Shown here piece after piece: positions 25,042-33,616 of a DNA stretch of 64,000 bases (position 1 is the first letter of the stretch; every line of letters begins with the position of its first letter). Source of the stretch: Leptolyngbya sp. FACHB-60 (GTDB lineage Bacteria > Cyanobacteriota > Cyanobacteriia > Phormidesmidales > Phormidesmidaceae); contig NZ_JACJOX010000023.1 of the NCBI RefSeq assembly GCF_014695775.1, forward strand, positions 1 through 64,000. The letters are read 5' to 3'. The notes under the pieces were generated by a model, which saw nothing but the letters and a program-made list of their open reading frames with translations, was not told the origin of the DNA and did no database searches. The position numbers were made by a program, and so were the translations under genes.

Positions 25042-25445
25042 CGAGTGATTACCTCTTGCTCAGGGTTAAACGATACGAGTTTTATAATGTTTCGCTCTAA
25101 GAGCATTTTGCCAATTTCTGCTTCAAACAAATCGAGATACACTGCTTCTCGAATCGCCAGGTACAGAGTTCGGTCTGGTTCGATGAGGCTCAAAGCATTT
25201 TCGTAAAGCACGAACTGACCTAAGGCATTTTCTAAATCACGGATTTCTGAAGGGCCAACGAAGCTCTTGACTTCAACAGCGATTTTATCTAAACCTTTCT
25301 CCGCCGCAAGCAATTTTTCGGCACCTAAGTCAATAAACAGATCCTTTTTACCTATGCGCAAACTCAGAGGATCCTGGGTAATTGTCCATCCATCCTTAAT
25401 TAAGGCAGTTTTGACAGCATCATGGTAAATATCCTTGGCGGGCAT
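25029..25445 (-). CDS. xisH: XisH family protein (PD-(D/E)XK-like fold)
   Basis: 138 residues. MPAKDIYHDAVKTALIKDGWTIT, LRIGKKDLFIDLGAEKLLAAEKG and IAVEVKSFVGPSEIRDLE match XisH; the D...EVK arrangement is that of the PD-(D/E)XK nuclease fold, so it may be a nuclease. Paired with xisI through an overlap. The tight coupling and wide, patchy distribution of the pair is like a toxin-antitoxin or defence module, which is inference. No DNA element boundaries were seen nearby. Confidence 0.93.
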   Translation of the reverse strand: MPAKDIYHDAVKTALIKDGWTITQDPLSLRIGKKDLFIDLGAEKLLAAEKGLDKIAVEVKSFVGPSEIRDLENALGQFVLYENALSLIEPDRTLYLAIREAVYLDLFEAEIGKMLLERNIIKLVSFNPEQEVITRWIP

Positions 25446-25554
25446 AGTAACTTTTGCTAATGCAAATCTTGCTGGAAGCGATCCTGAGGTTCTCTAGAGA
25501 AATTGTAAGCAAACTAAAGCGGTCCAAAAGAACCTTGGGATTTGAGAGAACAAC

Positions 25555-26160
25555 CTACTGCCAAACATAGATCAAGATGAACAGGATAATCCAGATCACA
25601 TCGACGAAGTGCCAGAACAACGAGGTTGCCGCTACGCCAAACTCGCCCCCAGCATAGTTATTGGGCAAAAACGATCGCCCCAGCATAATCCCTTGCAAGA
25701 GCACGCCGGTCATCACGTGCAGGCCGTGGAAGCCAGTCAGCAGGTAGAAGGTGCCGCCAAACACACCGTCGGTAAAGCCGAAGGACAACCCCATCCACTC
25801 CACCGCCTGGCCGTAGAGAAAGAAGCTGCCCATAGCCATAGTCAGCAGCCAAAAGGCGCGAAAGCCCCAGAGGTTTTCTTTGCGCAAAAACCGCTCGGCG
25901 AAGTAAATCACAAAACTGCTCGACACCAGCACGATGGTATTGATCAGCGGTTCGCGCACCTCTAGCCCCTCAACGCCAGCCGGCAGCCAGTCGGTGAGAT
26001 TGGTTTTGTAGACGATGTAGCCCACAAAAAAGCTCAAGAAAATCACGCTTTCTGATAACAGAAAGACGATGAAGCCAAACATGCGATGGTCTTCTTCTTC
26101 ATGCTCGGCGGCGTGGGCACTGTGGGTATTGAGGGTGGGGTCGAGGTTAGCTGTGCTCAC
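25555..26160 (-). CDS. ctaE: Cytochrome c oxidase-type subunit III (ARTO, CtaE-like)
   Basis: 201 residues with five hydrophobic segments (for example IVFLLSESVIFLSFFVGYIV and LTGFHGLHVMTGVLLQGIML) and the conserved HGLHV and FWHFVDVIWI motifs of heme-copper oxidase subunit III. It overlaps the ctaD 3' end by 14 bp, indicating translational coupling. Together with the CuA-less subunit II upstream it belongs to an ARTO-type complex in the plasma or thylakoid membrane. Confidence 0.93.
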   Translation of the reverse strand: MSTANLDPTLNTHSAHAAEHEEEDHRMFGFIVFLLSESVIFLSFFVGYIVYKTNLTDWLPAGVEGLEVREPLINTIVLVSSSFVIYFAERFLRKENLWGFRAFWLLTMAMGSFFLYGQAVEWMGLSFGFTDGVFGGTFYLLTGFHGLHVMTGVLLQGIMLGRSFLPNNYAGGEFGVAATSLFWHFVDVIWIILFILIYVWQ

Positions 26161-27832
26161 TGATCAACTCTCCAGCGGGATTGTTGGCAACTAAAGATTC
26201 GTCGGAGCCATAGCCGTAGGGGCCAGACACGACAATCGGAATTTCTTCAAAATTTTCGACCGGCGGCGGCGAGGAAACCAGCCATTCCAGACCGATCGCA
26301 TTCCAAGGGTTAGCCGGGGCTCGCTTGCCCAGCACCCAAGAACTCACGATATTGAGAATAAAGGGCAGGGTCGAAACCCCCAGCAAAAAGCCGCCCAGGC
26401 TGGCGATCACGTTCCAGTAGGCAAACTCGGGGTCGTAGGAGGCCACCCGCCGGGGCATGCCCATCAGCCCTAGGGGGTGCATGGGGAAAAAGTTGAGGTT
26501 GACGCCAATAAAGGTGAGGGCAAAGTGCAGCTTGCCCAGCCCCTCGTAATACATGTGGCCCGTCATTTTAGGGAACCAGTGGTAGATGGCAGCGTAAATG
26601 CCCATCACCGTAGCGCCATAGATCACGTAGTGGAAATGGCCCACTACAAAGTAGGTGTTGTTGACGTGAATGTCGAAGGGCACCGCCCCCAGCATGACGC
26701 CGGTAATGCCCGCAAACAAAAAGCAGACTAAGCCGCCCAAGGCAAACAGCATGGGCGTGTCGAGCCGCAGCTTGCCGCCCCACACCGTGGCCACCCAGGC
26801 AAACACCTTCACCCCCGTGGGCACCGAAATCAGCATGGTGGAAAACATAAACAGCATCCGCATCCAGCTGGGGGTGCCGCTGGCAAACATGTGGTGCACC
26901 CACACCATGGCGCTGAGTATGGTGATGAGCACTGACGACACCACGACAAACCGATAGCCAAACAGGGGCTTGCGGGCGTAGACCGGAAAAATCTCCGAAA
27001 ATGTGCCAAAGATCGGCAGAATAATGACGTAAACTGCCGGGTGGGAGTAGAACCAAAAGAAGTGCTGATAGAGCACCGGGTCGCCGCCCTTGGCCGGGTC
27101 AAAAAAGCTGGTGCCCGCCGTTAAATCTAGCAGCAGCATCACGGCCCCCGCTGTTAGGGAGGGCAGACCAAACAGCTGAATCATCTGGGCCGCCAGCACC
27201 GACCAGCAAAAGGCGGGCATTCTAAACCAGCCCATGCCTGGGGCCCGCATGCGAAAGATGGTGGTGACAATGTTGACCGCCCCCATAATCGACGACACCC
27301 CCGAGAGAGCCACCGCCAGCAGCCAAAGTACTTGGCCGTTGATCAGATTGCCGGTGGGATTTTGCAGGCTGACCGGGGGGTAGGCCCACCAGCCCGACTG
27401 CGACGGCCCGCCGGGGATAAAGAAACTGACCATCAGCAGAGTGCCAAACACCGGCACCAGCCAGAAGGCGGCGGCGTTGAGCCGGGGAAAGGCCATATCC
27501 CGCGCCCCAATCATTAAGGGCACCAGGTAGTTGGACAACCCGTTGAGCATCGGGAAGGTCCACATGAACAGCATGATGGTGCCGTGCATGGTGAACAGGG
27601 CGTTGTAGACGGTGCGATCGACCAGGTCGGCTTCAGGGGTAATTAGCTCCCCCCGCATGACCATGGCCAGCAGCCCGCCAATCAGGAAGAACACAAAGGC
27701 TGTGACCATGTACTGAATGCCGATCACCTTGTGGTCGGTGCTAAAGCTGAAAAACCGTCGCCAGTTGTTGGGAGCACCGGGAAACGGCTGATCGCTCTTG
27801 GCGGCGATCGCATCGAGCGACGCATTACTCAT
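26147..27832 (-). CDS. ctaD: Heme-copper oxidase subunit I (ARTO, CtaD-like)
   Basis: 561 residues from the ATG at 27832 (MSNASLDAIA); a longer frame begins at 27856. Twelve membrane segments; heme and CuB ligands are in HGTIMLFMW, HPAVYV, WVHHMF and VVGHFHYVIYG. The helix-VI proton-channel motif is YSHPAVYV rather than GHPEVY, so it is an A2-like oxidase lacking that Glu. It overlaps ctaC by 8 bp and ctaE by 14 bp. In cyanobacteria this type, paired with a CuA-less subunit II, is the alternative respiratory terminal oxidase, probably taking electrons from quinol. Confidence 0.93.
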   Translation of the reverse strand: MSNASLDAIAAKSDQPFPGAPNNWRRFFSFSTDHKVIGIQYMVTAFVFFLIGGLLAMVMRGELITPEADLVDRTVYNALFTMHGTIMLFMWTFPMLNGLSNYLVPLMIGARDMAFPRLNAAAFWLVPVFGTLLMVSFFIPGGPSQSGWWAYPPVSLQNPTGNLINGQVLWLLAVALSGVSSIMGAVNIVTTIFRMRAPGMGWFRMPAFCWSVLAAQMIQLFGLPSLTAGAVMLLLDLTAGTSFFDPAKGGDPVLYQHFFWFYSHPAVYVIILPIFGTFSEIFPVYARKPLFGYRFVVVSSVLITILSAMVWVHHMFASGTPSWMRMLFMFSTMLISVPTGVKVFAWVATVWGGKLRLDTPMLFALGGLVCFLFAGITGVMLGAVPFDIHVNNTYFVVGHFHYVIYGATVMGIYAAIYHWFPKMTGHMYYEGLGKLHFALTFIGVNLNFFPMHPLGLMGMPRRVASYDPEFAYWNVIASLGGFLLGVSTLPFILNIVSSWVLGKRAPANPWNAIGLEWLVSSPPPVENFEEIPIVVSGPYGYGSDESLVANNPAGELISEHS

Positions 27833-28787
27833 AGCTATCTTCCTCAGAGCTAGCAAAATTTACACGGGGGGGCGGAGCCGGTTCGACGGTTTTCCAGCCC
27901 GCACTGATGGGGCGATCGCCCAATTTAGTGAATTCGCGAAAGGCGCGATTGTCAGCCTCGGTGAGGGGCTGCTGGGCGGTGGTAGCCAGCCACTGCTGAT
28001 AGGCCTCGGCCGACTCAACCACCACGATGCCCTGGTTGGCGGCAAAATAGGTGCCGCTGTAGTCAGAGTCGCGCAGTCGGTAGCGCCCCTCGCGGATGGG
28101 CATAAAACCAAAGTCGATGGTGCTGCCGGGAATCACATCCTGCTTGACGCGAAAGGCGGGCACGTAGAATCCGTGCAGCACGTCTTCGGAGATTAGCTTT
28201 AGCCTGGCCCGCTCGTTTACCGGCAGGTGCAGCTCGGTGCTGACGATGTTTTGGTCGGGGTAGTGAAACTCCCAAGCCCACTGGCGCACGTGGACTTCGA
28301 TCGGGGTTTTCTCGGGCACAGCAGGCAGGGTTGCGGCCTCGGCGGAGGGCATCAGGCTCAGGCTGGGCACGTGGTTCATGTGCTCCATCGGGCCGAGAAT
28401 GGCCATTTGGTTGTAGATCTGGTAGCTGTAGGTGGCAATCCAAATCACTAACCCCAGGGGAATCGTTGTCCAGAGAATTTCGACTAGCAGGTTGCCTTCG
28501 ACTGGGGGGCCGTCGCTGATGTCGTACTTGTCCGCCCGCTGAAACAGCACCGAGTACAACAGCACGGCGGTGACCCCCAGAAAAATGAAGCTGCCAATGG
28601 TGGTCAAAAAGCCAAACAGGTCGTCGACCAGCAAGGCCTCAGCTGAGGCCTGGGGCGGCATCCAGAGATAGGCCTGGCGACCAACCCAAAGGCTGACTGC
28701 GGCATCGGCGATCACCAAGGCGACCAGCTGGGCAACGGTGCGAAAGGAAAGGCTACGGGGTTTTGTAGGTGTCGTAGGTGTCGTCAT
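27825..28787 (-). CDS. ctaC: Oxidase subunit II without CuA ligands (ARTO, CtaC-like)
   Basis: 320 residues: two N-terminal membrane helices (about 17-40 and 56-85, then VEILWTTIPLGLVIWIATYSY) and a periplasmic cupredoxin domain. The expected CuA-binding C-x-E-x-C-x3-H loop is replaced by YRLRDSDYSGTYFAANQG, which has no Cys or His, so no CuA centre can form. That is diagnostic for ARTO or quinol-type oxidases, not for cytochrome c oxidase. The QWAWEF motif common to the family remains. It is the first cta gene of the operon, 15 bp after the DUF2231 gene. Confidence 0.93.
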   Translation of the reverse strand: MTTPTTPTKPRSLSFRTVAQLVALVIADAAVSLWVGRQAYLWMPPQASAEALLVDDLFGFLTTIGSFIFLGVTAVLLYSVLFQRADKYDISDGPPVEGNLLVEILWTTIPLGLVIWIATYSYQIYNQMAILGPMEHMNHVPSLSLMPSAEAATLPAVPEKTPIEVHVRQWAWEFHYPDQNIVSTELHLPVNERARLKLISEDVLHGFYVPAFRVKQDVIPGSTIDFGFMPIREGRYRLRDSDYSGTYFAANQGIVVVESAEAYQQWLATTAQQPLTEADNRAFREFTKLGDRPISAGWKTVEPAPPPRVNFASSEEDSYE

Positions 28788-28802
28788 ATCGCTGTGGTTC
28801 CT

Positions 28803-29393
28803 TTAGATCTGGTTGGGGTTGCCCCCCGATCGCAGCAGTTGATCGGCCGTGACATGCACCCCAAAGTCACCTCCTAGGTGAGCGCCCAGGGTGCCTTGGG
28901 CAAACATCAGCGCAAAGACAACTAGCCCTACCAATAGGTAGCTCCACTGCACCTGCCGAGCTCGGTCTTGCCGCCACAGATAGCGCTGAAACCCTCGCCA
29001 TATGGTCATAGCTACAATCAGCGTCAGGATGAGCACGCCCCCCAAACCATGCCAAACCATGGTGTCTTTAATCCCCAGCCCCCAGGCGCTCACCCCAGGC
29101 ACCGACATGTCGGCCAGCAAAATTTCGTAAAAGCCGGCGGCAACGGTAAAAAACGTGATGATGGCGGCGGCCACCATGTTGTACCAGCCCACATCAAACA
29201 AATTAGAACGGGTGGCCGGAATTGCCAAAAACTTAAACACCCGCTTTTCTAGAGGAAACAGCGCCCCCACAATATCAAAGCCAATCGCCACAATAAACAG
29301 ACCCAGCGTCAAATGCACCAGGTTGGGGTGAATAGGGATGGCGTACGGCAGGTTGTTAGCTCCTGACTTAGCCACTAAAGACCAAACAATCAC
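28803..29393 (-). CDS. DUF2231 membrane protein
   Basis: 196 residues if it starts at the GTG at 29393. That GTG overlaps the TGA of the upstream gene (GTGA, 29390-29393), so this start is well supported against an upstream one at 29450. About four hydrophobic segments and the IHPNLVHLTLGLF motif (DUF2231). The family is common next to oxidase and heme genes in cyanobacteria; no activity is known. It precedes ctaC by 15 bp in the same operon. Confidence 0.87.
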   Translation of the reverse strand: MIVWSLVAKSGANNLPYAIPIHPNLVHLTLGLFIVAIGFDIVGALFPLEKRVFKFLAIPATRSNLFDVGWYNMVAAAIITFFTVAAGFYEILLADMSVPGVSAWGLGIKDTMVWHGLGGVLILTLIVAMTIWRGFQRYLWRQDRARQVQWSYLLVGLVVFALMFAQGTLGAHLGGDFGVHVTADQLLRSGGNPNQI

Positions 29394-29887
29394 AGTAGAC
29401 CTCCCCGGGTGGCTTCTACTAAGGGCGCGCTGTGCAGCCCATAAACCCAAACCAGCTTGTCACCCAAATAGACCTGAAAGAGCACAATCCCCGTCAGTAT
29501 GACGTTCAAGCCTAGGTAGGGTATGGGTAGCTGGTCGGGAGTGCGAATGCGAATAATGTAGCGCCAGCCGGTCAGGACCGCAATGATGCCCGAAAGTGAC
29601 CAGCCGATCAGGGTGTGTAGGTTTAGGTCGTTGACGGCGGCGGCGTAGGGTTCTGCTAGACCGGCTTCGATTTGGCCAAAAATAATGGCGATAAAGATAG
29701 ACACGGTGGCAAATACCATATTCCACCAGCCCACTTCAAATAGGCGGGTGTTTTTGGTTAAGTAGCCCACCAGATCGCAGAGGACAGCAAACAGCACCAT
29801 CGCAATCACGAAGTGCACCACGATTGGGTGAATGGTGTCGGGGTAGGGCAGGTTGTGGTCGTTGAGAGGGGGCAGGTACTCAAACAC
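29390..29887 (-). CDS. DUF2231 membrane protein, first in oxidase operon
   Basis: 165 residues with four hydrophobic segments and the DUF2231 motif IHPIVVHFVIAMVLF; the layout parallels its neighbour (VGWWNMVFAT against VGWYNMVAAA), so they are tandem duplicates. Stop and next start share four bases. Likely membrane partner or assembly factor of the oxidase, inferred from context only. Confidence 0.88.
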   Translation of the reverse strand: MFEYLPPLNDHNLPYPDTIHPIVVHFVIAMVLFAVLCDLVGYLTKNTRLFEVGWWNMVFATVSIFIAIIFGQIEAGLAEPYAAAVNDLNLHTLIGWSLSGIIAVLTGWRYIIRIRTPDQLPIPYLGLNVILTGIVLFQVYLGDKLVWVYGLHSAPLVEATRGGLL

Positions 29888-30478
29888 TGGGCTTTCCTTG
29901 GGGGGTAGGGGGCCTGAGCAACGAGGGGAACAACACGGTTAGAGTTTAGCGTCTGGGCAACTTTTGTGCTGGCCGCAGGTTGAGCATAACAAGCTGCTCT
30001 CTACAGGGTAGGTATCAGAGCTATCAATAGCTAGGGGCATGTTAGATGTGGGCAGATTCTCTCACTGGTGAGGCAGGAATCAGCTGTATTTTTATGAAAT
30101 GTTAGTTTCTGTCGAGAGAATTTTGTTCTGCTTGTTGGTAGAGCAGGGGAGAGGGCGAAATGTTACTTGGGGAGGAGGTGGGGTAGGTGCGATCGCCCTT
30201 CTGTAGGGGCAAACGGCATTTGCCCAGTGGAACATCTGTTGTACTAAATGAGGGACTCACTGCGAGACGGGGCTGCGCGGCGCACAATTTTGGTCAAAAG
30301 CCAGATCTACCGCTGGGGCCATTTCGCAGGCCCCAGACCCCCGTCGAGCAGGACGTTCCGTCGTCCTGCACCTCACGGAAAGGATTAGCCGAGCATCGGT
30401 TTAAACTTCTGTTTTGCGAATGAGTCTGTAGGTTGACTGCGATCGGCCTCACATCACATCCTCACCTTCCCCACGTCC
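29888..30478. other. Non-coding interval with two tandem hairpins
   Basis: 591 bp between the oxidase operon and pxcA, no convincing gene. Two short perfect 8-bp hairpins stand side by side: CTGGGGCC/GGCCCCAG (30313-30320 with 30329-30336) and GCAGGACG/CGTCCTGC (30348-30355 with 30362-30369). They may be a remnant of a mobile element or an RNA fold. Confidence 0.4.
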
Positions 30479-31864
30479 CTACTCATTCATGGTCTTATAA
30501 GTTGCCACTGCCGAGGGTGAAATGCGGTTTAGGTAACGGAAGATCCAGTATTTGAAGATGGTGTCGAGGATGACTGGGAAGGTGGCAATAAATAGGAAGA
30601 TGAAGTCGCGGTTGGCGGGTAGGCCGAGGTGGCGCGAGAGCCCTTCTAGGATAATTTCCCAGCCGTGGGGCGAGTGGAATCCGACAAAGGTGTCGGTAAA
30701 GAGAATGATGATGAATGCTTTGGCGCTGTCGCTGAGGCCGTAGACGATCTCATCCATGAAGGATTTGATGTTAGCTACGTCCTGCTGGCGGTAAATCAGC
30801 AGGAGGGCAAAGGCGATCGCGGCCAAGATGTCAGAAAACACGTTTTTGACGGCGCTGGCGCTGCGATCGCGGTAATCTTCCTCGACTTCGGCGGCTTTGG
30901 CGCGGACTCGCTCTTCAATATTTAGCTCAGACAGGGCTGGGACTTTGCCAATTAGCACCTCAAAGCGTAGACGCTCCTCAAACTGCTGAAGCTCGTGGAG
31001 GGCTTCTTCTTCCATTTCAAGATTGAGAAAGACTTCGATTTCTTCGCCTCCGGCCCGCACCCGATCGACGATCGGCCCAACGATAAAGGCTTTGGTAAAC
31101 TGCTGGGTCAGCAGCGGCACAATCACCAGCAGCAGCACAAACCGAATGGCGGCAGTGGTTTTGGCTTTAGAGTTGCGGAACTCCTTGACTACTTCTTGCT
31201 CGGCGTTGGGGTTGAGGTCTTGGCGAATGCGATCGACGGTGCGGAGAATGGATCGGGGCAGCACGTTGACCCGGTCGGAGAGGCCCGCCGCCCTAGTGCC
31301 GTCTTGGAGAGGCAGGTTGACGGCAGCCGCCCCGTTTTGGCCGGTTAACGGCTGCCCTTCCCGCGCCTGGTCAGTTCGCGATCGCAGCACCTGACTCGAA
31401 GGAGCAGGCTCTAGGCTGCCGCTGCCTCCGTTAGTGAGGGTGATTACCCGCTCGGGGTTAGTGTCGAGGTTGGCGTAGCGGACCAGCACCTCGTCAATTA
31501 GCTGGAGCTTGCGAAAAACCATAGCCTGTTGGTCAACCACGCTGACGGCCAGGTCATCGCCCCCAGCTGCAGGCAGCTGTATCTCTGTCACCCTGGGGTC
31601 GGTGACCTGCACAATCGAGCGGCTAGCTCGAAACACGGCCATGCGCATTTTGATCAGATTCAGGTATTTTTTTAGCTCGCTTTGAAAGTAGGCGATCGCG
31701 CTGTCGCCGTAGCTGCCGTAGCGGGGAGAGATGGGGTTGCCGCCAAAGTACTCGCGCTCGATCGCCTCAATCATCTGAGCGGCTTCATAGGACTGGTTGA
31801 GAGCACGCTCGGGGGTGCGAGAAACCCACCGCTGGGCGCTGCGAAAAAAGCCTGAGTTCTGCAT
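30479..31864 (-). CDS. pxcA: Proton extrusion protein PxcA (CemA/CotA family)
   Basis: 461 residues, as in cyanobacterial PxcA. The N-terminal ~250 residues are hydrophilic with a Ser/Gly-rich linker around 150-170; the C-terminal part has four hydrophobic segments (TAAIRFVLLLVIVPLL, NVFSDILAAIAFALLLI, AKAFIIILFTDTFVGFHS and FIFLFIATFPVILDTI) and the family end FKYWIFRYLNRISPSAVATYKTMNE-type. PxcA is needed for light-induced Na+-dependent proton extrusion and helps CO2 uptake. It stands alone; 591 bp separate it from the oxidase operon. Confidence 0.95.
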   Translation of the reverse strand: MQNSGFFRSAQRWVSRTPERALNQSYEAAQMIEAIEREYFGGNPISPRYGSYGDSAIAYFQSELKKYLNLIKMRMAVFRASRSIVQVTDPRVTEIQLPAAGGDDLAVSVVDQQAMVFRKLQLIDEVLVRYANLDTNPERVITLTNGGSGSLEPAPSSQVLRSRTDQAREGQPLTGQNGAAAVNLPLQDGTRAAGLSDRVNVLPRSILRTVDRIRQDLNPNAEQEVVKEFRNSKAKTTAAIRFVLLLVIVPLLTQQFTKAFIVGPIVDRVRAGGEEIEVFLNLEMEEEALHELQQFEERLRFEVLIGKVPALSELNIEERVRAKAAEVEEDYRDRSASAVKNVFSDILAAIAFALLLIYRQQDVANIKSFMDEIVYGLSDSAKAFIIILFTDTFVGFHSPHGWEIILEGLSRHLGLPANRDFIFLFIATFPVILDTIFKYWIFRYLNRISPSAVATYKTMNE

Positions 31865-31999
31865 TGGGTTGGGTGCTGGCGCTGAGATGTCCAGATCCTA
31901 CTACAGTCGGTTGGGACCAGGGGGCGAGTGATGGTAGACGGGGCGGCCTACAGATTGATTAATTCGTGCCGTTAGCGCGACCCAGGGCGCTAGTTGATT

Positions 32000-33034
32000 T
32001 CAAATCGCCAAGTCAGAAAAATCACGATCTACTGCGGTCAGATTAGTGTGAATACCGCTGCGGCGAATGCCGCCCGTTTGAATATCAAACCCGACGATTT
32101 CGCCACCGAGTTCAGGCACAACCCGACAAGCGTAAAGCCCCTGGGTTTCTGGGGCCAGCACCCGGATGGTTTGGCTGGCTAGGGGCAGCGGGATGCGATG
32201 GCCTTGGGCCGGTCTTTGACCATCGCGCCCCTGCGTCCAAAGTTGGGGAATCGTAATGCCCTGGAAGCCCCCTACTCCACCGGTCACAGGTGAAAAATCG
32301 TATTTTGCCCAGCACGAGAACACCAGCTCATAATTACCTTCAGCCTGTTGATAGAGCTGTGGAACTTCCATTTCAGAGTAGTCGCCAGGTTCTAATAGGG
32401 GCGATCGATATTGCCATTCGCTGTCGCCACGCACGGCTTGGGCAAAGTTGTCGTCGGCAACTTGCAACAAGGCAATGACGCCACGCTTGCCGGCCGGACC
32501 ATTTAACGCCTTAGCTGACGCCAGCATAAAGATTTGGTAGCTGGCTCGGTGCCGAAACAAAAATGGATCTCGCCAGGCGTGAATGGTTAGATCGTCGACA
32601 ACACCTCGGGTTTGATAAAAATGTTTCGGCTTTAGCTGGCTGTCAAAGAAATGCCACCGATTAGAGAACAAATCGCTAGTGTAGGCCACGCCTATGCTTT
32701 GGGTCATGCCGTCGTCTTGATGGCGATCTCGCGATGTGAAAAACATGAGATAGCTGTTTTGAGCTTTGATAATATCGCCGCTCCAGATGCACGTATTTGC
32801 CCAGTGCCTTGGGAGAGGTTTGAGCACGTCGAAACTACTCTCATCACCCCAGTCAATTGCGACAAAATCTGGAGTGGTGGCATGGCCAACGCAGGTGGCG
32901 TAGTGGTGCTGCTCCGATGAGACTAAGGCGCGATCGGCATTCAAGTAAAAAACATGAAAGAGTTTTGCTGCTGGGTCAAAGTGATACCAAAAATCCCACA
33001 CATGGCGACTGGGATGCTGCATTGAAAAGGGCAT
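32000..33034 (-). CDS. GH32/GH43/GH68-like five-bladed beta-propeller protein (putative glycosidase)
   Basis: 344 residues. It opens with HPSRHVWDFWYHFD, resembling the first blade with the nucleophile Asp of furanosidase families, then FYLNADRALVSSEQHH, AIDWGD, WSGDIIK, WRDPFLFRH (RDP motif) and an YSEMEVPQLYQ segment that could hold the general-acid Glu. Those three motifs are the typical clan GH-J/GH-F set. Substrate unknown; sucrose- or fructan-like furanosides are possible. No signal peptide, so probably cytosolic. Next to the RemA-like gene, divergent. Confidence 0.7.
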   Translation of the reverse strand: MPFSMQHPSRHVWDFWYHFDPAAKLFHVFYLNADRALVSSEQHHYATCVGHATTPDFVAIDWGDESSFDVLKPLPRHWANTCIWSGDIIKAQNSYLMFFTSRDRHQDDGMTQSIGVAYTSDLFSNRWHFFDSQLKPKHFYQTRGVVDDLTIHAWRDPFLFRHRASYQIFMLASAKALNGPAGKRGVIALLQVADDNFAQAVRGDSEWQYRSPLLEPGDYSEMEVPQLYQQAEGNYELVFSCWAKYDFSPVTGGVGGFQGITIPQLWTQGRDGQRPAQGHRIPLPLASQTIRVLAPETQGLYACRVVPELGGEIVGFDIQTGGIRRSGIHTNLTAVDRDFSDLAI

Positions 33035-33164
33035 TTTGCCACCTGTGGAAACGTCGCGTAAACCCCTACCTAAAATACCGTAGAATCCTCTCCTAGCTTT
33101 GCTTTCAGCGATTCTGAAAAATCTTTATGATAGGGATATAGCGGTAATAGACGTAATACGCAGT

Positions 33165-33521
33165 ATGAAGATTCAATCATCGGTATTGGTACACTTAGGT
33201 TTTGGTAAATATGTGCGATCGGATCAGGTGACATCGCTACAGCCGGTTGAGGAGGAGCGCGGCCCAGGGCGGCGAACGTTTGTGTATTTAGAAGGGCACA
33301 CTGACCCCGTTGTAGCCTCGCGGGCGGAAGATACGATTGTGCGCGATTTAGTGCAGGAGCCACGTGAGGTTATTCAGTCGCGGCAGCAGCAGGAAATTTT
33401 GACTGACCTGTTGGAGGATTTGTCGAAGGTTAACTCGACGGTGCGCCGCATCAGCCGCGACGAAGGCGGTCTAGATCTCGATCAGCTAGAGCGCCGCATC
33501 CACCGCGTGTTGGAAGCGTAG
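33165..33521 (+). CDS. RemA/DUF370-like protein with coiled-coil tail
   Basis: 118 residues from the ATG at 33165; an earlier start at 33099 lacks conserved sequence. Residues about 1-65 (VLVHLGFGKYVRSDQVTSLQP, RRTFVYLEGHTDPVVASRAEDTIVRDL) resemble the RemA/DUF370 beta-rich DNA-binding fold (LINIGFGN...RRT...). The remaining ~50 residues form a charged, probably helical tail (QEILTDLLEDLSKVNSTVRR) that ordinary RemA proteins lack. RemA activates matrix genes in Bacillus; a role as a transcription or nucleoid regulator here is inference. Confidence 0.5.
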   Translation: MKIQSSVLVHLGFGKYVRSDQVTSLQPVEEERGPGRRTFVYLEGHTDPVVASRAEDTIVRDLVQEPREVIQSRQQQEILTDLLEDLSKVNSTVRRISRDEGGLDLDQLERRIHRVLEA

Positions 33522-33616
33522 CTATAGCGATTTCATGTTTGTCAGATAGGCTCAGTGATCCTCCCCAGCCCTCTTTTAGGAGGGCTGGTAGAGTGTAGTT
33601 TGTTACGAATAGGTCG

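Noticed and set aside
24617..25554. Boundary repeats of an excision element around xisH-xisI
   Set aside because: No direct repeats or recombinase gene flank the pair.
30187..30423. 78-codon frame in the oxidase-pxcA gap
   Set aside because: Crosses the two hairpins and looks random.
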